64,000 bases of DNA from Girardinichthys multiradiatus (GCF_021462225.1 NC_061817.1:2348095-2412094); one strand, 5' to 3'. Positions 22,073 to 33,844 are shown, counted from the stretch's first letter. Made by a program: numbers and translations. Notes: generated from the letters alone by a model not told the origin.

Positions 22073-22593
22073 TTTTTTCTTACTTACTCTCCTCTCCCGG
22101 AGCTGTTAATGTTTCCGGCGCACTGTCAGGGGACTGTGGTACATGAATGGCTTCGCCCTCTATTTCATGTTTAGCTGGGATCGGATTGTCTTTTTTAAAG
22201 ACAAGTTTCCGTCTCAACTTTGATTTTTTCGGAGGCAGTCTGTTACAAACGCTGACCTCTCCAACGTTCAGGAATACATCTCTTGTTAAATCTGTAAGTA
22301 GAATTTATCTCATTTATTTTTTAAATCACAAAATAGCATTCACCAGTTGACTAAACTAGATGTTGTTGTTGCAGTTAATAATTACAATAGTCAGACTGTG
22401 TAAAAACGATACCATCCAGCTCATCACTCGTGGGTTCTAAAGAATATAAGTTAAACATTATTATTATCCAACGAGCATTCACAAGCACTTAAAGAATTCT
22501 TAAAGATGAATACTTACTACTGAAGATTGCGTTGTATCTTTCGATAGAAGCAGAATGTTCACCTTCTTCGTTTCCTGAAATATTTTCCGACAT
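21413..22593 (-). CDS. Six small spliced 5' exons joined to PolB (Polinton-1)
   Basis: Predicted exons on the minus strand are 22593-22518 (ATG, MSENISGN), 22436-22386, 22291-22088, 21945-21829, 21736-21659 and 21573-21413. Most are bounded by AG acceptors and GTAAG/GTAAT donors. Reading phases chain as 1-1-1-1-1-0, so exon 6 could enter PolB in frame at an AG just after the MESQ codons. Exon 2 is 51 nt, as in Polinton-2. Encoded text resembles Polinton-2 exon by exon: MSxNISGN, SDELDGIVFTQSDY, SKLRRK, RARLVKGLLN, and LMVEQI with NKASSLTLLAACQ. Exon 7's acceptor is less clear here than in Polinton-2. The product is either an N-terminal extension of PolB or a separate small protein; function unknown. 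Confidence 0.6.
22019..22069. repeat. (TA)n microsatellite
   Basis: About 50 bases of alternating AT within the intron between the third and fourth leader exons of Polinton-1. Confidence 0.95.
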
Positions 22594-22756
22594 TTTTTTT
22601 TTCAGCTTCTCCTTACAAGTGTTCTAAAAATATTTCAGTGTAATTGGTTAAAAATAAACTTTTAGCTACCAGATTTGAAGCCGATCTCCCAGTAAAGATT
22701 GCGCTGTATCTCTCGATAGAACCAGGGATGACTGACTACTCCACCTTCAGCGCGCT

Positions 22757-23705
22757 TAGTTACGCCCCTTGGCCATACCCCCCCGAGACACCTCAGCAAC
22801 AGCGCAGACACGTTAATTCCTTAAACAGTGGATGTGTATTGTCAGACAATGCTCCAGACTTATAGCCAGGAAAGTGCTATTTTCCTCTTGATTACTTTTG
22901 ACTACAGTTGGTGTGAAGACTGTCTGAGACAATACACAAGTTGTCTGCTTTAATTCAATAAACAGTGACATGTCTGAGGATTTTATAACCTTTATTTTTT
23001 ATTTTTTCAGTTTCTTGTTACGTTTTACATAGACATACTGGTTACAACCTCTGGCTCCCACGTGGAATGAGGAGAAAACTGTTTTCTCTAAATCATCAAT
23101 AACTATTGCTCTAAGATGAAAAAAAGAAAAGCTTAAGGTAAGTAAAATTATCATCCATTTTACCAAATGGAGTCTCTCATGATTCCAAACAAAGTCTTTT
23201 AGCTGTAGAATCCATTTCTAATTTGGAAACAGGATGCTGAGCACTCATAACAATTTTTTTCAGTTCATTGGTTTCTCTGTTTTAGATCATCATCCTTCTT
23301 TTCTAAATAGCATCTAAATAACCCCCTGTGTTAAAACAAAATGAATTTACAATCTGTCAGGTTCTCTCTTCTTATCAGAATTTCATGTGATGTGCCTGCA
23401 TTAAATTGAGTGACCTTTTAAAGTGGAGAAACTACATGTTTTGTTTTTAGATGTAAAAAACATCTAAAAACATACAATTAGAAAGATTCGCTTCCTTGTA
23501 ATGACAACTTCCGGTTAATGACAACATCCGATTAATGATGATATCCGGCTAATGACAACATCCGATTAATGATGATATCCGGTTACGTCACAGGAAGGCC
23601 CAGCCACCGGAAGTCCCGCCCTAGGATGTCCCAGCCACCGGACGTCCCGCCCACCTGTCAAAATTTTCACACCTCGTTTGATTGAAGGATGTCCTTAATG
23701 TCTCT
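22757..23705 (-). repeat. Polinton-1 right terminal inverted repeat
   Basis: Inverted match to 6752-7876, with single rather than duplicated 118-bp block. It ends GTCCTTAATGTCTCT directly before the TSD at 23706. Inner boundary near AGCGCGCTTAGTTACGCCCC is approximate. Confidence 0.85.
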
Positions 23706-24234
23706 CACTTTAACCAGACCCTGAAACAAATGCTCTGTAAGTTTGTGGATGAAATGGGCTCTGACTGGGATCAGTGGTTGCCCTACCTCCTTTTTGCTTA
23801 TAGGGAAGTTCCCCAGGCCTCCACTGGGTTCTCCCCTTTTGAACTCCTATATGGTTATGAGGTCAGCGGCCCTCTTACCCTGTTAAAGGAGATGTGGGAA
23901 GGGACCCAGGAAGGAGAGAAGCCAGTTAATGTTATTTCCTATATCCTACAGATGATGGAAAGACTGGAAAAAATGAGTGCGTTAGCTCAAACACATATGG
24001 CAGTTGCGCAAAAAGCTTGCTATGATCGTTCAGCAAGGGAAAAAAGTTTTGAACCAGGTAAAAAAGGTGCTGGTAATGTTGCCTACAAATAATAGTAAGC
24101 TTCTGGCAAAGTGGCAGGGTCCCTTTGAAGTGCAGAAGAAGTTAGGTCCCACAACCTACCAGGTTGCCACCCCGGGGCTCCAACGATCTACCAGAGTGCT
24201 GCATGTAAATCTGCTTAAAGAGTGGTTCCCATGA
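23706..24234 (+). pseudogene. Gmr1-like integrase, C-terminal half
   Basis: It begins with the TSD and continues the interrupted integrase core (LKQMLCKFVDEMGSDWDQWL, then PYLLFAYREVPQASTGFSPF). A frame change near 24070 follows, then a GPY/F-type module (AKWQGPFEV, LGPTTYQVATPG, VLHVNLLKEWF). This is the standard end of Ty3/gypsy integrases. RT coding follows directly, confirming the INT-before-RT order. Confidence 0.85.
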
Positions 24235-24375
24235 TCTGGAAAAGAAGCAGATGTCTTGTTCATCCAGCGTGTGGGAGAGGATGAAGAAACTAATGAATAC
24301 TTACCATCACAGTCTGCCTCCAGCGTGGCTCTGAGCCACTTCACTGACGAACAACGTCATGTGGTAAAAACTCTT

Positions 24376-24723
24376 TTTTTTTTTTTTTTTTTTTTTTTTA
24401 CTGTGTCCTGTCCGGCAGAGTATCGCTCAGAATTGTTGTCTGAGTGCCAAGAAATTGCCCAACAGATTTACTTTCACAAGCAGAGCATCACAGCTAATGC
24501 TTCATGCATACACATAAAATCACTCACACCCAACGTAAGGATAAACAACAATGGACGTCATACACTCACTCACACTCCCCATGCATACTCTATACTCCCA
24601 GGTCCAGGCGCCTGTACCCCCTCAGGGCAACCAGCCCCCGGACCCAGGAGGTAATCCCCTTCCCTCCTGGAGCAGAGGCAGGCAGACAGCGTCAGCACTG
24701 CCCAGACCCGGGTGACCACAGCT
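24376..24723 (-). mobile_element. Short copy of an unidentified poly(A) retroposon
   Basis: Poly(T) at the left edge means a poly(A) tail on the minus strand. The 8-bp TSD AAACTCTT lies at 24368-24375 and 24724-24731. About 125 bases (GTCCTGTCCGGCAGAG to GCTAATGCTT) match the left end of the 25269-27707 element. The rest (CATGCATACACATAAAATC to CCAGACCCGGGTGACC) matches 26353-26565, so this copy is 5'-truncated and internally deleted. Confidence 0.75.
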
Positions 24724-25054
24724 AAACTCTTATTACTTCAGATGTATTCCAAGAATATCCAGGCTGCACAAATTTGGTGGAACATAACATTCTCCTGAAA
24801 GAGAAGGTGCCAGTCAGACGCATAAGTTACAGGGTCCCTGAACGTCTTCTGGGAGCCCTGAAGTAGGAAGTGGACCTCATGCTGTCCTTGGGAATTATTC
24901 AGCCCTCAAAAGATGAGTGGTGCAATCCAGTTCTTCTAGTTCCCAAGAAAGATGGCACCATAGGGTTTTGTATTGATTTCAGGTATCTGAATTCTGTTTC
25001 AAAATTTGATTTATACCCTACACCACGAATGGATGAACTGATAGAGCGTCTGGG

Positions 25055-25268
25055 GAAAGCTAAATATTTATCCACCATTGACCTCTCTAAACGTTATTGT
25101 CAGGTTGTTCTTGGTGAAGACTCAAAGGAGTTAACAGCATTCCGCACATCCAGGGGGCTGTTTGAGTTCACTGTTCTGCCTTTTGGTCTACATGGAGCCC
25201 CTGCCACTTTTCAAAGACTGATGGACCAGGTACTGTATGGTCTTGCTGATTATGCCTGTGCATATCTT
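25055..25268 (+). repeat. 214-bp direct repeat flanking a retroposon, left copy
   Basis: Matches 27708-27921 with a single visible difference (CTGCCTTTTGG versus CTGCTTTTTGG). The sequence is gypsy RT palm coding. It behaves as an exceptionally long target-site duplication. Confidence 0.9.
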
Positions 25269-27707
25269 TTTTTTTTTTTTTTCTTCTTTTTTTTTTTACC
25301 TTGTCCTGTCCGGCAGAGTATCACTCAGAATGGTTGTCTGAGTGCCAAGAAATTGCCCAACAGATTTACTTTCACAAGCGGAACATCACAGCTAATGCTT
25401 TAAAGCTCTGCTTGATATTTATAGAAGAAACTTTATTATAAACTTCTTTGGGAATATTTCAATTGTTACGGACACGGAGACTGAAATGAAAAGGAAAAAT
25501 GAAGCTCAAAAAAGAGAGAGATGGGGAAAAAGGGGAGAAAAGGAGGAAAGAGTGGAGGAGAGAAAGAAGGATAAAGAGAATACAAGATTACACCCTGCTT
25601 GCTTATACACCTACAGCTGTTTTTTTTGTTTTTTTTAACAAAATAGTACACGGTAATTCTGAATGTAAAATGTACTTAGTGAGAGGTGCAGCCCAATATA
25701 GAACATCTGTGTATCTGTCAACACCTGAAGCTTAACACCTGTGAGTATGGGTGTGGACGCGCTTTTGTATACAAGGTTTCTCCACAAAAATATGCAATAG
25801 CGAGTGTGAGGACCCACAGGCTTGCCCCATGGTCCCTGGACGGACACTGGGGAGAACTGAGTCACAGACATCTAAAGGCCCCCCAAAGCACAAGAACCCC
25901 AGGAGAACCATGCCGGGACTACCGCAACCCCCCCAGAGAAGAGCAGTGAAGAGTCCCAGGGGAACCACCCAGCAGCGATAGTGCAGAAGCCCCAGGGAGC
26001 CGCAGCGACGAGCCCACAGGCCCCGCCGGCAGCCGTCCACGCCCGAGCAGATCCAGCCATGGACCCAAAGGCCCAAGACCCCGGGACACACCTCCCCCCA
26101 AGCAGAGGCCCGACAGAGCCCAGGGGGCCAGGCCCTGGCAAGCAGCCACCGGGAGTGAGCCAGCCCACACCAAAGCACCCGGCCGCGGACACCGAGAACC
26201 ACAAGTACACCAGTGGGCAGAGGCTCCAACCACCAGCAGGCGGTGTGGCGGGGAGGAAGCTGATCCAGGAGAGGGAGCAGTTCAAGACCCAACCTGTCGC
26301 AATAAAAAAAAAAACAGGCACACACAGTCACAATCACCCACTCCCACCCTCATGCATACACATAAAATCACTCACACCCAACATAAGGATAACAACAATG
26401 GACGTCATACACTCACTCACACTCCCCATGCATACTCTATACTCCCAGGTCCAGGCGCCTGTACCCCCTCAGGGCAACCAGCCCCCGGACCCAGGAGGTA
26501 ATCCCCTTCCCTCCTGGGGCAGAGGCAGGCAGACAGCGCCGGTACTGCCCAGACCCGGGTGACCCCGGCCCAGGTCCCGCCCCCCTGGCCCGAACCCAGT
26601 CCCCAACAACCCCCATCCACCTCCGGAGAGGGGGCTATGTACAAAAGAGGGGTCCACATGGCCCAAAGCAACCGAAGCCGCCCCAGGACGGAGCAGTCCC
26701 GACCCCCTAACGAGCCCTGATCTCAACCCCATGAGTCTCCCACCCCCAGTGAACCCCAACAAGAACAAGAACCTCCCCACAGGGCCACCCCCTCCGTGGC
26801 CGAGAAGCCAATGAAGCCACACCCACACAGCGCAAGCTCCACACACAGCCCCGCTCTAAGAACCCCCGTCGCACCCCGCTCCCCCACCACACAGCGCGCT
26901 GCAACGGCAAGGCAAGGGCCCTGCGCAGCGCCACCCCCGCCCACCGGCGCAACAGGGCAGACCCCACCCAGCACCGCACCCACAACCGGACCCCCGACCC
27001 CATACCATGATGGGACAAACTTATCCACCCAGAGGTCCCCGGCCAGCGGCAGGCACCCAGGGCCAGTGCCTCACCACGCCCCCCTCAGCAACAAAAAACA
27101 CTACATCACTGCCACTGCAATGACCGCCCAGGGAGAAACACTATCCAGCTCAGCTCCACCATCGCCGCCCAGCTGATCCAAACGCCAGTGACCCCACGCC
27201 CTAGAAGTGGACACAACCCCTCCACCCCACAGGCCGCAGCCCCTCCACGCCACCGCCCAGTCCACCGCCCCGATCCTCCCTCGGACAAGACAGCCAGCAG
27301 AGCAGCACACCTCCAAGCCCGCCCAGTCCCCCCAGACATTGCCGGCAGCTCCAGCCCACCAGTCCACGAGAGGGATACATGCACCAGCCGGGGACCTGGG
27401 CCATGCAGGCCAACCGCTCCAGGCCAAGCACACCCCACCAGCCGTCCCAGTGTAGTCACAAGACATGCTCTGCCGCCCCACCCACCCGACCGCCAACCGC
27501 AGCCCAGCGCCCGACCCCGGGCCAGGACCACAGAAGGAAGCCGTGGAAAGAAGGCCACGGCGGCCCCAGTTACAGGGCACCCCGCCAACCCCACCCCCAA
27601 ACCCGGGGGCGCCCCAGCCCACCGGCCACCCGCACCCCCGCATGGCGTACCATGGCCATGCGGGGCAGCCCAGCCCCTCCATCAAAGCGGGGCCACATCC
27701 CAATAAA
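25269..27707 (-). mobile_element. 2.4-kb GC-rich poly(A)-tailed retroposon of unknown family
   Basis: The left edge is an oligo-T run with C interruptions (poly(A) tail on the minus strand). The right 1.9 kb is very GC- and C-rich on the plus strand and has no RT, endonuclease or transposase motif that I can see. An internal A-run lies at 26307-26316. Long overlapping ORFs on both strands, full of Pro/Arg/Gly, follow from the composition and absence of AT-rich stops. A second, shorter copy is at 24376-24723. It may be the 5' untranslated end of a LINE, a non-autonomous retroposon or a retrocopy. Confidence 0.6.
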
Positions 27708-27951
27708 GAAAGCTAAATATTTATCCACCATTGACCTCTCTAAACGTTATTGTCAGGTTGTTCTTGGTGAAGACTCAAAGGAGTTAACAGCATTCCGCAC
27801 ATCCAGGGGGCTGTTTGAGTTCACTGTTCTGCTTTTTGGTCTACATGGAGCCCCTGCCACTTTTCAAAGACTGATGGACCAGGTACTGTATGGTCTTGCT
27901 GATTATGCCTGTGCATATCTTGATGACATTGTCATTTACAGTGGAACCTGG
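27708..27951 (+). pseudogene. Duplicated gypsy RT palm segment with YLDD motif
   Basis: 27708-27921 is the right copy of the 214-bp repeat. The unique sequence after it completes the catalytic YLDDIVIYSGTW, up to the CTGG target duplication (27948-27951), where the 1.8-kb LTR starts. Coding resumes at 52367. Confidence 0.85.
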
Positions 27952-28356
27952 TGTTGGGACCCACCCATGGATTTCAAAATTAAACTCCGGTACGGACTCT
28001 TCTGGAACTTTCAAAATACATTGCAGTTAACTGACTTCCAGCAACTGAGGAAAGGGGGGGTAACAGCAGACTTCCCATGATGCCACTGTCTGAATAAGAG
28101 CACCCCCTCTCCAACAAGCCGACCTCTTCCACTGTTCATCTTTGCGGGACCAGGATCGGTGAGGCAGCGCGCTGATGTCTCTTTGCTGGAAAACAGACAT
28201 AAACTCTTCAACTGGATCCAAGGATGTCATATGATCATCGATCATATGCAAAGTACGAATGAAATACTGTCTGTGTATCCGGTATTTTCATTCATGAACG
28301 GGGAACTTAAGGTGTAAGAATTGCTTACTTTCTCTCTGAGGCCTGCAGAAGCAAAC

Positions 28357-28738
28357 TGATAGGTATAATTTAATCAACTCAGAGGTAAGGAAAGACACCG
28401 AGTCAGTTTTACTTGCAAGGGTAGCTGTACACTACAGACTACGAAGTATTAGCCCCCTCTCTCTTTATTTATACATGCTTGGTCACACACAGTTCAAACA
28501 TCATTCAGAGTGGGGGTGTGTGTGTGTGTGGGTGTGTGTGTGGGGTCAGAAAGGTTAGGGTTCATGTGTCTTGATTTAAAGAGAAAGGAGTGAGGATTGG
28601 TGCCAGTCCCTAGATGTTGCTGATAATAGCATAACTCACCCTTCTCTCTTATCTCTTTGTCTATGACATGTGGGGGAAGAAAGCACTTAGAGCAGACACA
28701 AGTGATAAACAATAAGAAAAGTCATAAAAACCCTAACA
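28357..28738 (-). repeat. ERV 3' LTR (left)
   Basis: TGATAGGTAT...ACCCTAACA. It matches 50550-50937 almost perfectly; the visible length difference is in the GT-repeat near 28513-28545. ORFs across it are coincidental. Confidence 0.92.
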
Positions 28739-28753
28739 GTTCCCCCCTGTTTT
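28739..28753 (-). promoter_or_regulatory. ERV polypurine tract
   Basis: The minus strand reads AAAACAGGGGGGAAC immediately before the LTR start TGTTAGGG, the expected plus-strand primer position. Confidence 0.75.
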
Positions 28754-29979
28754 ATCACGAATAAGTCATGAGTAAATACATGTAAAATGAAACACTGTGT
28801 AAGCACAAACCCACAGGACGGAAAATAGATTATTTTGTGGGAAACACTTACACGGTCCCTCCACCAGGCGACCACCAATCATGGCAGAGTAAAACAATAA
28901 TAAAGCAAAGAAACAAAATGTAAGAATAAAAAATAAAAGAATTAAAACAAGCCTTGTTCATATCATCATTGCACTTTTTCTCACTTCACTTAAACAGCAA
29001 CGTCTTTCAATTTTCTGCTATAAGGTCATTTTATGAAGTACAATTATGAATACACTCAGGCATAGAAGATATATTCATTTACAACATGTCATCATAATCA
29101 TCTGCTTTTGGGTTTAGTGTGGTGTCAACATTTACACACAGTATTTAAAGAGTATATGGGTGTTATCACCACTTAAAAGAGTTTGTGCTTTATGACCGTA
29201 GACCGTTCTCAGGTTCAGAGGTGAGAAGGTTACCTAGGAACAACATCTGCTCTTCCAAAGGCATCACCCTAACAAATGGCCTTAACCATTAAACTTCTGA
29301 TAATGGCTTTTACAGCTTCCTCCACTAAAAGATGTTCAGGGGAGTGAGGTAACCCAAAGGTCATACACTTTGGAACACTTAATAAAATAATTTCCATTAC
29401 AACTCCTTCCTTCTGATACTGAAAGCAAACAGTTTTTTCCTCAAAGAAAACAAATTATAACAACGGCGGAAATGAACACATTTCAAATTTGTGCCATAAT
29501 GATAGATATCAAGCAATAAACATGAAAGTTAGATAAAAGCATCCAAGATTTCCTCCTCAGAGTCAGTTTCGCTGTCAAAGTGGGAGAAAAGAATTTGGCT
29601 GACCCTTGCCGTCCAGGCAAAGGAGCCTAATAGCCACCAAATATTAAGAAATTAAGGAAAATAAGCATCATGGTGCATGTTTGACTGTCTCTCTGTTGCA
29701 GACGTCGCCAGTCCATCATCCAGAGAAAGGTTATGTGCAATGTGTAGAGGTCTTCCCTGTATGTTTTCTATGTGTCTCTCACTGTGGTGTGTGTGCAGTG
29801 AGGCAAATGACCTTATGATTTTTAACTTTCAGGCAATGCGATGGCCTTAAGTAGATTCTGAAATAACGTTGCACTGCCCAAGAGATTATTGTGCCCTTGT
29901 AAGAACAGTGTTCTTCAACCACCTCTTCAATCACTCACCAGTGATGAGCTTACAGTTCTTTGTCTTGTGGTCCGCTGTC
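28754..29979. other. ERV 3' internal region, no recognisable gene
   Basis: Position corresponds to env and 3' non-coding sequence on the minus strand. No signal peptide, cleavage or fusion-type pattern could be supported, and all ORFs are short. Confidence 0.4.
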
Positions 29980-30170
29980 CTCAAACCTTTCAAGCCGTGG
30001 ATGATCCAGTTGGAAGATGACTTGTCCTGGAAGCCAGATGACGCTGGAGGAGCTGGAGCTTTCCTGCAGCTTTCCTGGGTGACTAGTAGGATCTGATATG
30101 GGCCATTCCAGCCCTGGACTTCCTGTGTCTTCTCCTAAATTCTCTGAGCAGAATCCAGTCGCCAAGAATA
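29980..30170 (-). pseudogene. ERV integrase C-terminal domain remnant
   Basis: Minus-strand translation shows GDWILLREF followed, in a different frame after a shift near 30115, by a WNGPYQILL segment. The pairing of a GDxVhhR-type strand and a W-x-GPYxhLL strand is the C-terminal domain of gammaretroviral-like integrases. Stops and frame changes surround it. This fixes the orientation and places pol to the right, across Polinton-2. Confidence 0.55.
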
Positions 30171-32198
30171 AAGGACTGGAGGGTGGAAGTGGCTGTTTCT
30201 GGTAATGCAGCCGTCACCGTCTGTGAAACTTGAGAAAACACAGTGGACAGGTTTTGACAGTAAACAACATCCTACCTTCACACAAAGATGTGGAAAACAA
30301 TTTATCTTGGAAATATCTCCATGTTACTTTATTTTGACATTCCCCCCTTTTGGCGCAGGGTCCAACCCATGTGACAATCCAGCAAAAGGTTTAAACAAGA
30401 AAGTTCTAGTAACCAAGATCACATTACATAGAACCAAAGAAATGAATTCTGACATAACTATGTGTCTCTATGAATTTAACAAAAGCAGCATAAAGAAAAT
30501 CCAGATGTTTTTAACTGCAATTCAGTTCCATTAACAACAAAACACAAACTTTAATTAGTCAGTTCATCAATGTCTCACTTAGAAATTAGTCACATATCAT
30601 CCTGATGTGTCTTGTATAAAGATGAGTATTAGATTAATGGACATCTAATGTAATTCAGATGCATAAACCCTACAAATTCGAATCTAATAAATAATTCCAA
30701 CCAAGTATGAAATCATAACTCTGATTCTTTATCAAAAATATATCCTTACTTTTGGCATATCTTGAACTGTCAGTTAGCTTAATGGCACCAGGGAAACTTT
30801 CAATCTAATAAATCACCAATGATTCTGTATGCAAAACTAATTCTTCAAACTAGTTTAAACTATTTCATTAACCTTTTAATAATAAAACACATAAATCTAA
30901 AAGTCATCCTACATCCAAAAAAACATGTTATTAAGGCAACAATCACTACAAGCATTTTGATTCTATTGTCTCTTAAACAGTGTTAAAACTCAGAAAGGGA
31001 GGTGCTGAGCGTTACCATGACAACAAAAGCATGAACCAACCTGGTAGGTGGGTGGAGTCAGGCAGAACTAACCTTTGATTGGCAGCCTATGGGCGGACCC
31101 ACAGTTTCTTCATCCCATCCCACATTAGTGTAACTTAAACTACAAAGCTATTAACATGCACCTACCTCAGAAACAAGCTACTTCTTAACTCTCCTGAAAA
31201 CTCAACGTTTTAATCAATCTGGGATTTAGAAACATTATTCTAAACATGGATTATTGTTTCATGCAACATATAAACAAACATTCATTCCAACAAAGAAAGA
31301 CAAAACATCAAAGACAGACAAATGGCCAAATTTGAAGCTTCAGGAATTAAAAGAAATTTTTAACAATCTCTTTTCAGAATATGTTTTCTCAGCCATATCT
31401 TTTAATACTATAATTGATCAATGTTGTTATGACAATTTTCAGGATCCTTTTTAAGATGAGTGCACAAACTATTTAGAAGCACAGCAACAGTTTTCTCTTA
31501 AATTAATCCAAATTTACTGATGCTGAAACCTTTTGCTAATTCTTTGTACTGTATCTCTATAATAACTACAATCCTCAGAGTTATTGTTATAATTCTCTTT
31601 TTGTTTGGCTCAATTTGATCACAGCCGTATTGCAGAATTTCAGGTTAAATGCAAAGAAGTATTTTAATTCAATTCAATTCAAATTCAAAAATACTTTATT
31701 GATCCCCGAGGGGAAATTAGAAAAGTCGGCGTTGACATTTTTATGGTATACCCAAACTAAACAAAACTGCAGTGTTTGACTTAATCAGAAATTAAGATAA
31801 GAAGCTTGTCTCCAAACTGGACTTTTTCCCACATAATGTTTCAAAAAAGAACAAACATCATTTTCTTTAATTTGGGCTATTTAAATTTTGAGAGTTGGGG
31901 AAAACTTATTACTAGAACCCCTCTTTAATAATCCACATGCTGATAAATGTTCCAATATTTTATCTCTTAGTAATCTGAAATTACCTTGTGTACCTTTCTA
32001 CTCCTATATATTCTTTTAATCTTTAAACCCTAAGAAATCAAACAAGGAGACTGGAGTTTGAGCCGACCATCCTCTTACTGTTAAGAGAGCCTTTATTTCT
32101 TTACTTTTCCTAAAATGAAGGATTTTACTTGTCTTTATTCCGTTATAAAAATCCTAACCTTGGTTCCAAAACTAAACTCTTCAACCCCAATCTGTGTT
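30171..32198. other. ERV pol-region remnant, heavily decayed
   Basis: No ORF above about 110 codons and no confident RT or integrase core motif. A second purine-tract-like sequence (minus AAAAGGGGGGAATG) lies near 30341-30354, adjacent to a GGCGCAGGG motif. It contains a LINE tail at 31660-31735. Confidence 0.4.
31660..31735 (-). repeat. 3' tail of a CR1/Rex1-like LINE
   Basis: On the minus strand this reads ...GGGGATCAATAAAGTATTTT followed by GAATTGAATT repeats. It closely resembles the 3' terminus of the LINE at 52786-54575, so it is a very short 5'-truncated insertion. Confidence 0.6.
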
Positions 32199-32204
32199 CC
32201 CCAG
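32199..32204 (+). repeat. Polinton-2 target-site duplication, left
   Basis: CCCCAG, repeated exactly at 47625-47630. Confidence 0.93.
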
Positions 32205-32290
32205 AGAGAATTTAAGTACACCCTTTCATCAAACTTTTTGACAGGTGGGCGGGACTTCCGGTGAGGGCGGGACTTCCGGTTTGGCATGAG
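32205..32290 (+). repeat. Polinton-2 left terminal inverted repeat
   Basis: Contains GACAGGTGGGCGGGACTTCC, the same core as Polinton-1, then a second GGGCGGGACTTCCGG. The downstream sequence (TGAGAGACTCCATTTT) still resembles the inner part of the Polinton-1 terminal repeat, but is not mirrored at the right end of Polinton-2. Confidence 0.85.
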
Positions 32291-32681
32291 AGACTCCATT
32301 TTAGGAAAAAAGGAATGATAATTTTAGTTACCTGTAGCTTTTCTAAAATATTTACTTTTCCATCTTAGAGTAAAAGGTTATTCAGGGGGGGGGGGGGTTA
32401 CAGTTATACTATATACAACTGTTAGGGGCGATGTCAGGAAGGGCAGTTAGGTCTGTTTCTTAGATAACATATCACCTTTGAACTCAAGAAGGGTTTTGGT
32501 CTTAAAAACATAGTCTTTGCAGTTGAGATAACACTGTCATGTTCTGGTATAAATACTGTGAGTAAATGTTGTCCGGGGGCTCTGTTTCATTGGCTAACCT
32601 CAGTGTCAGGGTCTTCAAATGCTGAATGTCTTTGAACCATAACACTTGTTACATTGAAAATACCAGTACTGACAAGAAAAA

Positions 32682-32947
32682 ATGTCGGTAAATATTTCAG
32701 GAAACCCGGAAATTGTGGAATCTACTTCTGATAATAATTCACAAAAGCACAATGACATCTTTAAACGTAAGTAAGTAAGTATTCATTTTTAAGAAATCAT
32801 TAAATGCATGTGAATGTTCTCAAATTTTGTTTATATATATTGTTTATATATATATGTATATTTGTTTCTTTGTCATAGAACCCACCGCTGATGACCTTGA
32901 TGATTTCATCTTGACACAATCAGATTATGGTAAGTAGATGTTAAATG

Positions 32948-32989
<42 letters not shown>

Positions 32990-33788
32990 CTGCACGGTGG
33001 TGCAGTTGGTAGCACTGTTGCCTTGCAGCAAGAAGGTCCTGGGTTCAATTCCCAACTGGGGGTCTTTCTGCATGGAGTTTGCATGTTCTCCCTGTGCATG
33101 TGTGGGTTCTCACCGGGTACTCTGGCTTCCTCCCACAGTCCAAAGACATGCCTGTTAGGTTAATTGGTCACTCTAAATTGCCCTTAGGTGTATGAATGAG
33201 TGTGTGCATGGTTGTTTGTGTGTTGCCCTGCGATGGACTGGCGACCTGTCCGGGGTGTACCCTGCCTCTCGCCCATAGACTGCTGGAGATAGGAACCAGC
33301 TCCCCTGCGACCCACTATGGAATAAGCGGTAGAAAATGACTGACTGACTATATATATATATATATATTATAGTTAACCCTTGACAATGTTTCAATTTATA
33401 GATTTGATGAGAGAGGTAAACCCGAATGATCAAGTTGGAGTTCAGCGGCTGGAATCGACAGTCTAAATTGAGAAGGCGAATTATTTCCAAACAAGAAAAA
33501 CCCCAACAACATCTGAACTTTCTTCTAACACAGAAATTAAAACTGATTCTTTGAATACTCCTCCGCCAATTATCATCATTTCCCCTGAAGACACACTGGA
33601 TAAGTTACCGGCACCTCCAGAAAGTAAGTCCTAGGAACTAACTATTTTTCTTTGAGAGTGAATGTATTTTAAACCTCAGATAAAAACTGTTTACAGATTC
33701 GACTGAGAGCTCTGTGGAAGACACAGCTGTCGAGCAGCAGCAGCAGCAGCAGCAGCAGCAGGGTAGAAAAAAAATAAAAATAAAATAA

Positions 33789-33844
<56 letters not shown>

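Larger units (their letters stand above)
6752..23705 (+). mobile_element. Polinton-1 (Maverick), 16,954 bp, decayed
   Basis: Begins AG and ends CT, is flanked by the 6-bp TSD CACTTT, and has terminal inverted repeats about 1 kb long. It holds a full Polinton gene set. Transcribed rightward are accessory A and B, integrase, minor capsid, core/VI-like, major capsid and protease. Transcribed leftward from the other end are spliced leader exons, PolB, ATPase, the small hydrophobic-tailed protein and the PX-type protein. Most genes carry stops, frameshifts or deletions, and a 1.8-kb solo LTR interrupts the minor capsid gene. It is the same family as Polinton-2 in reverse orientation, but clearly diverged. 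Confidence 0.93.
24240..25268 (+). pseudogene. Gmr1-like reverse transcriptase, N-terminal and palm part
   Basis: It is interrupted at 24376-24723 by a retroposon and then continues with ILLKEKVPVRRISYRVP, a TAG near 24863, WCNPVLLVPKKDGT, FCIDFRYLNSVSKFDLYP, LSTIDLSKRYCQV, LFEFTVLPFGLHGAPATFQR. It stops at CAYL just before the YLDD motif, where another retroposon enters. The palm block 25055-25268 is repeated at 27708-27921. Confidence 0.85.

Noticed and set aside
23682..23705. ATG at 23682 as start of the gypsy integrase fragment
   Set aside because: The first codons lie in the Polinton terminal repeat; the true coding begins at the target duplication and continues the upstream half.
25732..27706. 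Many long overlapping ORFs on both strands encoding Pro/Arg/Gly/Trp-rich proteins
   Set aside because: They arise from GC-rich composition of the retroposon with few stop codons; frames overlap on both strands and no domain is recognisable.
28494..28712. Minus-strand ORF repeated at 50687-50911
   Set aside because: It is repeated only because it lies in the two ERV LTRs; no coding evidence.
30339..30360. A second ERV end marked by a purine tract near 30345
   Set aside because: The sequence beyond it does not match either LTR and no second target duplication was found.
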